NCBI GenBank assembly: GCA_020026175.1
Contig: JAHHQV010000030.1
Location: forward strand, 1-30,737
From: Phocaeicola sp.
GTDB taxonomy: Bacteria; Bacteroidota; Bacteroidia; Bacteroidales; Bacteroidaceae
Direction: 5' to 3'
Length of the DNA stretch: 30,737 nucleotides
Shown here in pieces: positions 1 through 6,985 of this stretch. The position numbers and the translations under genes are program-made. The notes under the pieces are model-generated. The model ran no database searches. It saw nothing but the letters and a program-made list of their open reading frames with translations, and had not been told where the DNA came from. How positions within the stretch are numbered: the first letter of the stretch is position 1; every line of letters begins with the position of its first letter.

Positions 1-256
1 CTCCCCGACCGATGAGTTTTTATCAAAACGTTGCGTTTCTATTTGGATTCTTCAATTTCTTTTTCTGTTACCCGAGGGTTGCTTGATGTTACTTTGAAAA
101 GCAAATATGTGTTTATGCTAAGACATTAGGCGTGTTAATATCTACCATTTTAATTATAATAGAGAAAGGTAATGTAGTGTAAAATAAGAGGAAGTCAAAA
201 AAACTATATGAATGAATATAAAGATTCAAGGTCTTAGATATGTGTTTCGTAATAGG

Positions 257-292
257 AAATCCAGAGGATGATGAGGCTTACCCTCTGGATTT
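257..292 (-). terminator. Hairpin terminator after PNGase F-like gene
   Basis: A perfect 11-bp inverted repeat (257-267 with 282-292, arm AAATCCAGAGG, 14-nt loop) starts about 20 nt past the stop codon of the PNGase-like gene. The distal arm ends in TTT on the minus strand but no long U-tract follows, so it may act as a terminator or as a 3'-end stabilising hairpin. The rest of 1-256 has no convincing gene; only a short open stretch without a start is visible on the minus strand near 8-70. Confidence 0.55.
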
Positions 293-312
293 GAGAATCT
301 AGATTGATTAAA

Positions 313-2019
313 TTAGTAGAGCAAAGAACCCGAGATACACCAGTAGCTATTGCTTCCACCCTCAGGCTGACCTTGCGGAATCTTTACCACCAGGGTATGT
401 TCGCCGGCTTCCAAATCGCCTAGATAGATGTATTCAGGATTCGTCACTGTGGCAGGGCACCAGTTGGAACGACTCAAATCGGACGAACTTAATCCGTTGG
501 AGAAGTTGCCCGAGCATGGGTTCCAGTTACGGTACGTACCACAATCGTCACGCCAAGGCACGAAAGAAATCACCTGTTTCCCGTCCAGGTAGATTGTATT
601 AGGGCGCTGGTTGAATTCGTCGCCGTTTCCCCAACCACCATGACCGGTAGTCAGATAATAAAGTGTAGCATTCTTTACAGGTTCCTTCAAGGTAAACTTC
701 ACCTTCAAAGAGTCATTCAGCATAAAGATAGGGTAGGGCTGTCCTGCCTGTTCCATATAATTCACAGTGTTGAACAGTGGCATTGAGCGGCGCAACGGAC
801 GGTCGTTATCGGGATAGTATTTCAGTTTTAATGAAAGCCGATGTCCTTTAGCATCCCAGTTACCGATATATGCACCAATCCACGCTTCGCCTGTAAGATG
901 TTCTGCCAATGAAGTGATTTCTGTCTTATAGAGTACAGAGTCCACCCAATCCTGTCCTTTCACCTTTACGTGGTTGAATTTTCTCACACCAAATCCGGTG
1001 AAGAAACGCATGAGTTCCATCGGTACATCATATTCTTCGGTTGATACGATTCCCGGATAGCTAACATCTCCCGACTTGAAAGCAGGTACACTCTTCAAGT
1101 TGCGCAGCATATCCAGAAACGATTTTTCTTTTCCCAAAGGAATGGTAAAGATAGAGCCGGTACGGTCGTATGCATCACCATCGGAATACTGAACTACTTC
1201 TGCAAAGATACATCTACCCTTAATTACTTCAGGTAGTTTTACTTTCTTTAGAATCACTGCACCACCTGAAGCAGGATATACTTTACCTTCCTCCAGTTGG
1301 TCGGCCAATTTTGCTCCAGAGAAACAGATAGTCTGCTGGTCGAAAACGTTTACGGTAGATACCACACTCTGGTTGATGGTGTATTTATAGTCATACGCAT
1401 CCATCTGTTCTCCCCACGTGGTTGGCAGTACCTTGCAGTCACTCTTCATCTTTTCAATACCAATTGCTTCGATAACAGAATCACCGTTGCGTACTGTTTT
1501 CAATACCAGTCCGTCGGGGATGCCCACTCCCGGCTGAGGAGTACCTCGGAAAGCGATGTCGGTGGTGTACCAGATGTCGATAGTATTAGAGTTGATAGAA
1601 GTGCGGAGTATCTGACATTTCATACCCAGATGTTCCCCTTCACCTATTTTCTTCAGGTTTTTTCCGAACACGAACGGGTTTTCCGAAGAAATGATGTCGC
1701 CGTTGGGAAGTTCAGCCCAAAGATAGCTTTTCAAGGCTGAATAATCTACAAACTCTTTTGTGACCGGTGATTTATATAGGACTTCCTCTTCTGTCTTTAC
1801 GTGTGCAGGGGCCTCCACTTTAGTCAAGGCCATTTCGTTGCCAACAATAGTTACCATAATCTGTCCTGGTCTGACATTCCCCTTAGATACCGATTGATAC
1901 GTTACTTCAATCCCTTTGGCGTTTTTTACTTTCCTTACATAGTTTACTGCACTTACTGCATTGCTCATCAAGCATAGTCCTAAGCAGCATACTATGGTTC
2001 TCATACGGTTTATTCCCAT
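313..2019 (-). CDS. Secreted PNGase F-like peptide-N-glycosidase (type II, extra N-terminal domain)
   Basis: Predicted to release N-glycans from glycoproteins by cleaving the GlcNAc-Asn amide bond. Residues 1-24 are a Sec signal peptide (hydrophobic core, cleavage after AVSA); M6 is an alternative start. Residues 26-195 form an extra N-terminal domain like the bowl-like domain of type II PNGase F. The two-lobed catalytic fold follows: lobe 1 about 255-400 (QDWVDS at 356-361, EAWIGAYIGNWDAKGH at 378-393), lobe 2 about 415-565 with GHGGWGNGDEF (459-469), WRDDCGTYRNWNP and SNWCP, which match the C-terminal lobe of Elizabethkingia PNGase F. E468 is the likely counterpart of catalytic Glu206. At 568 aa it is longer than the roughly 310-aa type I enzyme, as expected for type II. 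It is monocistronic and has no glycan-utilisation locus beside it. Family call firm; the type II subclass is an inference from length and layout. Confidence 0.87.
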   Translation of the reverse strand: MGINRMRTIVCCLGLCLMSNAVSAVNYVRKVKNAKGIEVTYQSVSKGNVRPGQIMVTIVGNEMALTKVEAPAHVKTEEEVLYKSPVTKEFVDYSALKSYLWAELPNGDIISSENPFVFGKNLKKIGEGEHLGMKCQILRTSINSNTIDIWYTTDIAFRGTPQPGVGIPDGLVLKTVRNGDSVIEAIGIEKMKSDCKVLPTTWGEQMDAYDYKYTINQSVVSTVNVFDQQTICFSGAKLADQLEEGKVYPASGGAVILKKVKLPEVIKGRCIFAEVVQYSDGDAYDRTGSIFTIPLGKEKSFLDMLRNLKSVPAFKSGDVSYPGIVSTEEYDVPMELMRFFTGFGVRKFNHVKVKGQDWVDSVLYKTEITSLAEHLTGEAWIGAYIGNWDAKGHRLSLKLKYYPDNDRPLRRSMPLFNTVNYMEQAGQPYPIFMLNDSLKVKFTLKEPVKNATLYYLTTGHGGWGNGDEFNQRPNTIYLDGKQVISFVPWRDDCGTYRNWNPCSGNFSNGLSSSDLSRSNWCPATVTNPEYIYLGDLEAGEHTLVVKIPQGQPEGGSNSYWCISGSLLY

Positions 2020-2055
2020 AATTGTCTATGTGATTTATTTGTTTAAAATTTTTTG

Positions 2056-2063
2056 CAAATATA
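2056..2063 (-). promoter_or_regulatory. Possible -7 element for PNGase F-like gene
   Basis: Minus-strand TATATTTG fits the Bacteroides -7 consensus TAnnTTTG and would start transcription about 30 nt before the ATG. No good -33 TTTG at 19-20 nt spacing is visible, so this is tentative. Confidence 0.35.
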
Positions 2064-2199
2064 GTGAACAATTTCAATCCTTCCTATATCATCCAGCTTT
2101 TTGAAGATGATTTTGTGTAGTATTACATGCTCATTTGTAAATGTAAATTCCTTTGAAAATAATACTGGAATTAGTGTATGTTTGACGTGTGAAAAATAC

Positions 2200-2207
2200 T
2201 ATTTTTG
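2200..2207 (+). promoter_or_regulatory. -7 element for DnaQ-type exonuclease gene
   Basis: TATTTTTG matches TAnnTTTG; a TTTG lies upstream at 2181-2184, though the 15-nt spacing is short. Transcription would start near 2213, which excludes the upstream GTG at 2189 as the start codon and supports the ATG at 2246. Confidence 0.42.
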
Positions 2208-2245
2208 TAGTAAACATATTGTCGAACTATAAAGAAAAGGAAATT

Positions 2246-2770
2246 ATGCAGAATAAGGAAGATATAAATTTTATAGCAATAGATTTTGAAACAGCTACTT
2301 CCAAACGTGCTTCAGTGTGCGAGATAGGTATCTGTGTGGTAAGACAAGGCGAGGTGGTGGAAACCCGTTCGTGGTTGGTTCGTCCCGAAGACAACTATTA
2401 TCATTATTGTAACATAAAGGTACACGGAATCCGTCCGCAAGATACAGAAAACGCACCCGACTTCCGTCAAGTATGGGAATATATAGAGCGGACTTATCTT
2501 GACGAATTTGATACGTTGGTAGCTCACAATGTTTCGTTTGATAAAAGTTGTTTACAACGTACGGCAGAACTTTACCATATACATTTACCGGAATTAAATT
2601 GGATATGTTCTTTGCAGATGGCACGCAGACTTTATTCTTTTGGTCGCAATTCGTTGGACTATCTTTGTAGCCAGTTTGGAATACAGCAAGGAATACACCA
2701 CCGTGCTGGTGATGATGCAGAGATGTGTGCCAGATTGTTCCTTAGGGAAATAGAAGACAGCAAGTGCTAA
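2246..2770 (+). CDS. DEDDh 3'-5' exonuclease (DnaQ / Pol III epsilon-like)
   Basis: A 174-aa stand-alone exonuclease domain that should remove 3'-terminal nucleotides from DNA or RNA with two metal ions. Visible motifs: Exo I IDFET (D13, E15), Exo II AHNVSFD (D99), Exo III HRAGDD (H152, D157, spacing H-x4-D), the DEDDh signature of the epsilon-subunit family. There is no C-terminal polymerase-binding tail, BRCT or GIY-YIG domain. The open frame continues upstream to a GTG at 2189, but the ATG at 2246 is preferred: AAAAGG at 2235-2240 is a usable ribosome binding site, the -7 element at 2200-2207 lies between the two starts, and homologous sequence begins just after it. Single gene, divergent from the PNGase gene. 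The physiological substrate cannot be told from sequence. Confidence 0.85.
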   Translation: MQNKEDINFIAIDFETATSKRASVCEIGICVVRQGEVVETRSWLVRPEDNYYHYCNIKVHGIRPQDTENAPDFRQVWEYIERTYLDEFDTLVAHNVSFDKSCLQRTAELYHIHLPELNWICSLQMARRLYSFGRNSLDYLCSQFGIQQGIHHRAGDDAEMCARLFLREIEDSKC

Positions 2771-2904
2771 ACTCATAAATGAAGTGAAACACTACCGATA
2801 AGAAAAACAACAGGCGTTTGGAACAAGAAATAATTCTACAACTATGTTTGAAAAACATGTTACAAAAAAATGTACTTTTAACAATAATCTCCCTACAAAA
2901 AACT

Positions 2905-2962
2905 AAGGCAACAATATCTGTAAATCAAAATAAAAATCTTGAATTACAGATGTTGTTGCCTT
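2905..2962 (-). terminator. Long hairpin terminator of the steroid/bile-acid reductase operon
   Basis: Arms 2905-2923 and 2944-2962 pair over 19 bp with a single T/G position (a G-U wobble in one RNA strand), with a 20-nt loop. On the minus strand the stem is followed by AGTTTTTTG, a good U-tract, so it ends the operon whose last stop is at 3026. No T-tract follows on the plus strand. Confidence 0.75.
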
Positions 2963-3025
2963 GGTATATATCAACTATCCCAATCCGAAACATATAATTG
3001 CTTTTGCTTTGAATCTCAAAAGTAA

Positions 3026-3868
3026 TTATATAAAATCGGTCAGTATTTTTTCTGTATCATTCCACAATGATTCGCATTGTATGTGATTGATGTATTTATC
3101 TTTCAGTTTTCTCTCTTTGGATGATGCAAACATTTTGCCTGTTGTGTTATCATACCTCTCGTCCAGCAATAGTCTGATGGCTGTATCAGCACCTTGTCTT
3201 GGGGTTCTTATGCAAGGGCGGAAAAGCAGGTCAGTAATCGGATCAAACCATTGCTCCATCCTGATGATGTTTGTCGAAACAATTCCAGGGTCGGCAGCAT
3301 TTACGGTTATACCTTTCTCTTTCAGCAATTCCGACAACTTGCGTGTAAAAAGCCATAAAGCCAGTTTCGTGTTGCTGTAAATTGGTATTCTCCAAAACGA
3401 ACCTTCAGTTCCTTTTGCAAAGAAGTTAGGTCCTATTTTTCCGATGGCATACGTACACGATACCATGTTTACGATTCTTGAGCCTTTATGCATAAGAGGT
3501 ATAAGTTTCCTTGTCAGTAGATACGGAGCAAGGTAGTTTACGGCTACAGTATATTCAAACCCTTCGTGTGTCTTTATATAGTGAGTACACATCGTTCCGG
3601 CATTGTTCATCAGCAGTTCAACAGACTCTGTTCTGCTTTTAATGTCTTCTGTAGCTTCTACTATCGACTGCATAGATGAAAGGTCGGACTGAACCACCTC
3701 GATATCATCGTTTCCGGTTTCAAGTACAATCTTGCTTTTGTTTTCCTCTCCTTTAAAAGAAGTATAGCATATCATTATGACGTGGTATCCGGCTGTTGCT
3801 ACAGCCTTTGTTATTTCATACCCCATACCACCGTCTGCACCTGTAATAATAGCTGTCTTTTTCATCAT
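3026..3868 (-). CDS. Short-chain dehydrogenase/reductase (candidate 3beta-hydroxysteroid dehydrogenase)
   Basis: A 280-aa classical SDR. The Rossmann motif TGADGGMG is at 9-16, NNAG at 88-91, the structural Asn in VNYLAP near 111, catalytic Ser near 137 (VSCTY) and the Y164-S-N-T-K168 active site; the PG motif follows in ADPGIVST. It should interconvert a secondary alcohol and a ketone with NAD(P)H. It is the last gene of the operon and its ATG overlaps the stop of the flavin reductase gene (ATGA, 4 nt), implying translational coupling. With a 5-alpha-reductase homologue and an OYE-type reductase upstream, the likely job is reduction or oxidation of the 3-keto group of a steroid or bile acid, as in the 3beta-HSDH of Bacteroidales isoallolithocholate clusters. 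Sequence alone does not fix 3alpha versus 3beta specificity; taken alone it could be a general SDR. Confidence 0.83.
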   Translation of the reverse strand: MMKKTAIITGADGGMGYEITKAVATAGYHVIMICYTSFKGEENKSKIVLETGNDDIEVVQSDLSSMQSIVEATEDIKSRTESVELLMNNAGTMCTHYIKTHEGFEYTVAVNYLAPYLLTRKLIPLMHKGSRIVNMVSCTYAIGKIGPNFFAKGTEGSFWRIPIYSNTKLALWLFTRKLSELLKEKGITVNAADPGIVSTNIIRMEQWFDPITDLLFRPCIRTPRQGADTAIRLLLDERYDNTTGKMFASSKERKLKDKYINHIQCESLWNDTEKILTDFI

Positions 3869-5091
3869 TTGTTTTCAAGTTTCTCTATCTCTTTTTTCAA
3901 GCACGGAGGAAGTTCTTCCTTAAGTCTTTTATGGCAAGCCATATCTATGGTGTACATTCTTCCAATGCAGTAGTTGCTGTGTCCGCAGCTGCACCTGGCT
4001 TCAGATTCATTTTTCATTCTGTTCACAAAGTCTGGTTCGTTAAGCAAGGCACGTCCCATCTGTACAAACTCAAATCCGTTGCTCAGTACTTCATCTATCT
4101 TTTCTCTTGAAACCAATCCGCCTACATACACCAAAGGTATATCCGTTATTTCCTTTCTGAATTTTAAAGCATCCTCAAGGAAATATGCTTCCTTGAACGG
4201 AACAGTAGGAATCATCATTCTGCCAAATAGCTTTACACTATATTTCAGCCATAAGCAGTCCATGTAGTGTGTAAGGGTTTTGATGGGCATTGCACCGCGC
4301 ATTACGTACATTGGTGCCTTGCTTACAAAGCCTCCACTAAGTACAAGTGCGTTGGCACCGCATTCTTTTAGTCTTTTTGCCACTTTCAGACTTTCCTCTA
4401 TCTCCATACCTCCCTTAAAGCCGTCTCTCATGTTCATCTTCACCAATACTGCCATATCATTTCCTGCGGCTTTCATCACTTCGGCCATCACTTCAACCAT
4501 AAAGCGCATCCTGTTTTCAAGCGAACCTCCGTATTCATCCTTGCGGTGATTGGTGTAGGGTGACAGGAACTGACTGATAAGATACCCATGTCCGGCATGT
4601 ATTTCCACTGCATCAAAGCCTGCCTCACGAGCCATATTTACGGCATTGCCATATGCTTTTGCCAGTTCGGGCAGTTCATCTTTTCTCAGTCCTCTTACAA
4701 AAGTAGGAGAGTATATGTTGAATCCTGTAGAAGCTCCTACAGGAGTTTCGCCACAGATACTTTTGTGTGACATGTTTCCGCAGTGTCCTAGTTGTATGCT
4801 TGCCGCTGCACCTTCTTTGTGAATAGCATCTGTAAGTCTTTTCAGTTCAGGAACAATTCCGGGTTTCATCCACAATTGTCTGTCGAACGACAGACCGCTT
4901 CTTGTAACGGCAGCATAGGCCACAGTAGTCATACCCACACCGCCACGTGCCACAGATACATGATAGTCGAAAAGTGCTTTAGATGGTCTGTTGCCAGGAC
5001 ACATACTCTCGAATGCTGCCGAGCGTATAGTTCTGTTTCTCAGTGTGACAGGACCTATTTTACTTTCTGTAAATAAAATTGATTTATTCAT
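3865..5091 (-). CDS. Old-Yellow-Enzyme family flavin reductase (BaiCD/5-beta-reductase-like)
   Basis: A 408-aa FMN-dependent ene-reductase with one TIM barrel. Visible family motifs are SIQLGHCG (98-105), HAGHGYLISQFLSP (165-178) followed by the conserved N-x-R-x-DEYGGS segment, YVGGLVSRE, and a phosphate-binding end near QMGRAL. Residues 367-386 carry four Cys (C367, C369, C375, C386), resembling the [4Fe-4S] segment of BaiCD/2,4-dienoyl-CoA reductases, although the first spacing (CxC) is unusual. The C-terminal NADPH/FAD domain of BaiCD/FadH-type enzymes is missing, so an outside electron donor is likely. It is the middle gene of the operon: 4 nt after the 5-alpha-reductase gene and overlapping the SDR by 4 nt. 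In known Bacteroidales bile-acid clusters the equivalent gene (5BR) acts on the delta4 double bond of 3-oxo steroids. Family firm; substrate inferred from context. Confidence 0.85.
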   Translation of the reverse strand: MNKSILFTESKIGPVTLRNRTIRSAAFESMCPGNRPSKALFDYHVSVARGGVGMTTVAYAAVTRSGLSFDRQLWMKPGIVPELKRLTDAIHKEGAAASIQLGHCGNMSHKSICGETPVGASTGFNIYSPTFVRGLRKDELPELAKAYGNAVNMAREAGFDAVEIHAGHGYLISQFLSPYTNHRKDEYGGSLENRMRFMVEVMAEVMKAAGNDMAVLVKMNMRDGFKGGMEIEESLKVAKRLKECGANALVLSGGFVSKAPMYVMRGAMPIKTLTHYMDCLWLKYSVKLFGRMMIPTVPFKEAYFLEDALKFRKEITDIPLVYVGGLVSREKIDEVLSNGFEFVQMGRALLNEPDFVNRMKNESEARCSCGHSNYCIGRMYTIDMACHKRLKEELPPCLKKEIEKLENK

Positions 5092-5095
5092 GACT

Positions 5096-5854
5096 TTAGT
5101 ATATAAATGGTATCATACATTTTTTGTTTCCAACAGTATCGTTGCCAAATTCCTCTCTGTAATGCTTTCGTATGACATAAGCACGTGGACCAAGGTTTGC
5201 AAAAGTCCATAACACAAATATCCATGCAGCAATATTTTGTGTGAGTATGGCAAAACCTATCCATTCCAGCAGTTCTCCAAAGTAGTTGGCCGATGTTACA
5301 AATCTGTACATTCCTTTCTGAGGGAAATAATGCCGTGTGTCTCCTTCCGGGCGAAGATGTCTTATGACATTGTCAGAATGGATATTTATCACCATTCCAG
5401 AAATGAAAATGATTGTTCCGATAATAAATTGCGGAGTTGCAATCCAGTTGGTATTATATTCATTGTCAAGATGAAACAGTGAATATCCTATCAGAAAGGC
5501 ATTGCTTATATTGAACACTATCCCCATCAGCATTATGCTTATAGGCATTTTGCTTTTACCTTTCATGAGAAATGGAAAAACAAATGTTCTTTGGAAATAG
5601 TGTATTTCGAATAAAGCGAAGAATATAGTCAGAACTATATTTGAAAGAACATTGCCGGTTGCCCACAAAATGAACATGGTAATGAATGATGGTGCTTCCA
5701 TTAATATCCATCCGGTTTTATTGGATATCGTCAGTCCCCATTTCTTATTCCTGAACATTCCATAACCTGCTTTAATGAAAAATAGCGCTATGAATACTAT
5801 TATTGCCAGAATAGGCATGATAGTAATAAGAGTATTGTATAAGGTCTCTATCAT
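5096..5854 (-). CDS. Steroid 5-alpha-reductase family membrane protein
   Basis: A 252-aa polytopic inner-membrane protein of the 3-oxo-5-alpha-steroid 4-dehydrogenase family (SRD5A/PF02544), expected to reduce a delta4 bond to the 5-alpha (allo, planar) configuration with NADPH. There are about six or seven hydrophobic spans. Family motifs: HYFQRTFVFPF (85-95), the loop SDNVIRHLRPEG (160-171), YFPQKGMYRFVTSANYFGE (spread over 176-194, with N190, Y191, E194), NLGPRAYVIRKHYREEF and the terminal IPFIY, which matches the IPFxF end of human SRD5A1/2. The length is close to that of the human enzymes. It is the first gene of the operon, so its promoter should control all three. Family assignment is strong for a bacterial protein; activity on bile acids or steroids is inferred from the neighbours. 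Confidence 0.88.
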   Translation of the reverse strand: MIETLYNTLITIMPILAIIVFIALFFIKAGYGMFRNKKWGLTISNKTGWILMEAPSFITMFILWATGNVLSNIVLTIFFALFEIHYFQRTFVFPFLMKGKSKMPISIMLMGIVFNISNAFLIGYSLFHLDNEYNTNWIATPQFIIGTIIFISGMVINIHSDNVIRHLRPEGDTRHYFPQKGMYRFVTSANYFGELLEWIGFAILTQNIAAWIFVLWTFANLGPRAYVIRKHYREEFGNDTVGNKKCMIPFIY

Positions 5855-5876
5855 TGTATTATATTTTAAATTTTTA

Positions 5877-5884
5877 CAAATATA
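5877..5884 (-). promoter_or_regulatory. Probable -7 element of the steroid/bile-acid reductase operon
   Basis: Minus-strand TATATTTG matches TAnnTTTG, with TTG 22 nt upstream (CAA at 5907-5909 on the plus strand). Transcription would start about 15 nt before the ATG at 5854. No operator dyad is evident beside it. Confidence 0.42.
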
Positions 5885-6064
5885 TACTTTAATATAGTTT
5901 TGTTGTCAATATATTAAATTTTTGCTATAAAAACATTGATTTATAATAGTTTGATATTTAAGTGTATATAGTCCTGTTTTCACGCTATTATTGTCTTTTT
6001 ATGAATATGCAAAATAGTGTTTTGCTCTGCCCTTGATTACAAAAAGTTCTTTGCTTAGTTGCTT

Positions 6065-6148
6065 AATGAAATTGAAGGTTATATTTGTATAAATGTAACT
6101 TTCATTTCTGCAAATAAAGCTTCCATTCTTATAATTAAAGCTTTCATT
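6065..6148. repeat. Four imperfect 21-bp tandem repeats
   Basis: The unit resembles AAAGCTTYCATTC plus about 8 variable bases; the clearest copies start at 6116 and 6137, with weaker ones at 6095 and below. Read on the minus strand it gives a 7-residue repeat (NESFNYK, NGSFICR, NESYIYT, NITFNFI) within a 73-codon open frame (5999-6220). That frame lacks a ribosome binding site or family resemblance and is probably not a gene. The repeat lies in the 437-nt gap 5855-6291, which otherwise holds the operon promoter and a nested hairpin. Confidence 0.6.
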
Positions 6149-6210
6149 CAGAGAAAATGTCGAGGAATATAGATTTTGATGCAGGATTAACCTTTTCTTT
6201 TTATTAATGA

Positions 6211-6275
6211 CCACAGACACATTCTGTCAAGTCTGAATATGCGTAATATTCTTCATTGTCGTAATATGTCTGTGG
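6211..6275. repeat. Nested inverted repeat downstream of DUF1847 gene
   Basis: Outer arms CCACAGACA (6211-6219) and TGTCTGTGG (6267-6275) are perfect; inside, GAATAT (6235-6240) pairs with ATATTC (6246-6251). It lies 17 nt after the stop of the DUF1847 gene and has no U-tract on either side, so it is a structured 3' element rather than a clear intrinsic terminator. Confidence 0.5.
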
Positions 6276-6291
6276 GATAGAGAGTAAAGCT

Positions 6292-6975
6292 TTATTTAGA
6301 GTCATTATTTTCTTCCTTTGCTTTGAAAGTAGGCTTCGGAGCATTTGGAAAGAATTTCTTGTTATAATAAGAATTGGCTGTATAAAGTGCAGCAGCAGGA
6401 TTGTTGCCAGTAACTCTGTCTTTCGTCACGAGTGTTGTGACATAGGCGTCAGAGTATTTGTAGAAAAGACTGTCATGCCCTACACACAATCCTATTACCA
6501 CATTGAAATCAGTGTGTGCGTTATTCAGCAGTCGTGCCTGTAGGATGGGATTACACATGGCAGGACCAATACTTTCGCATTTCTCTGGAATACCTACAGA
6601 TGTTTTGGCTTGTCCTGCAACTTTGCAGATTACTGTGTATGGCTCGAATCCGTTGGCTCTTAGAATTTTTGCGAAGATACGGGCTTCATTGACGAGACCG
6701 ATGCAATTGGCTATACCAATGCGGTGTGCATTGATTTTTTTTGCAAATTCCATTATTTCCTGTACACGGGTCCACTGACAGTATCCTTCATATTCCACTT
6801 CGGCACTGGCTATCATTATTTCTTTGTTGCGATTTTCTTCATATTTTTCTAAAGCCCATTCTTTGTCTTCTTCTTTCAGATGGGTGGTAAGACAAAAATT
6901 AGGATAGGTACGGTCTTTGAATTTACAGTTCTGTGTGCTGCAGTCCACACAGGATAGAGTTGTTTCTTCTTTCAT
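6292..6975 (-). CDS. DUF1847 cysteine-rich protein
   Basis: A 227-aa cytoplasmic protein of the DUF1847 family, often annotated as metal-binding, with no established function. Visible: an N-terminal Cys cluster (C9, C12, C17, C28: CVDC-x4-C-x10-C), then EGYCQWTRVQE, the segment HRIGIANCIGL, KCESIGPAMCNP and VVIGLCVGHDSLF, a set of conserved Cys spread through the chain that suggests a bound metal or Fe-S centre. It starts 10 nt after sbcC and so is probably the last gene of the sbcD-sbcC transcript. That linkage does not prove a repair role. No signal peptide. Confidence 0.82.
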   Translation of the reverse strand: MKEETTLSCVDCSTQNCKFKDRTYPNFCLTTHLKEEDKEWALEKYEENRNKEIMIASAEVEYEGYCQWTRVQEIMEFAKKINAHRIGIANCIGLVNEARIFAKILRANGFEPYTVICKVAGQAKTSVGIPEKCESIGPAMCNPILQARLLNNAHTDFNVVIGLCVGHDSLFYKYSDAYVTTLVTKDRVTGNNPAAALYTANSYYNKKFFPNAPKPTFKAKEENNDSK

Positions 6976-6985
6976 CTTGTTTTAT

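Noticed and set aside
2189..2245. GTG start giving 19 more residues on the DnaQ-type exonuclease
   Set aside because: The -7 element at 2200-2207 lies inside the extension, and the ATG at 2246 has a better ribosome binding site.
2905..2962. Retron or group II intron-like structure suggested by the long hairpin
   Set aside because: No reverse transcriptase or intron domain nearby; the stem with U-tract fits a terminator at an operon end.
6065..6148. CRISPR array
   Set aside because: The units are contiguous 21-bp imperfect repeats without unique spacers, and no cas genes are present.
5999..6220. 73-codon minus-strand open frame
   Set aside because: Its periodic peptide follows from the 21-bp tandem repeat; there is no ribosome binding site, promoter or family resemblance, so only the repeat is listed.
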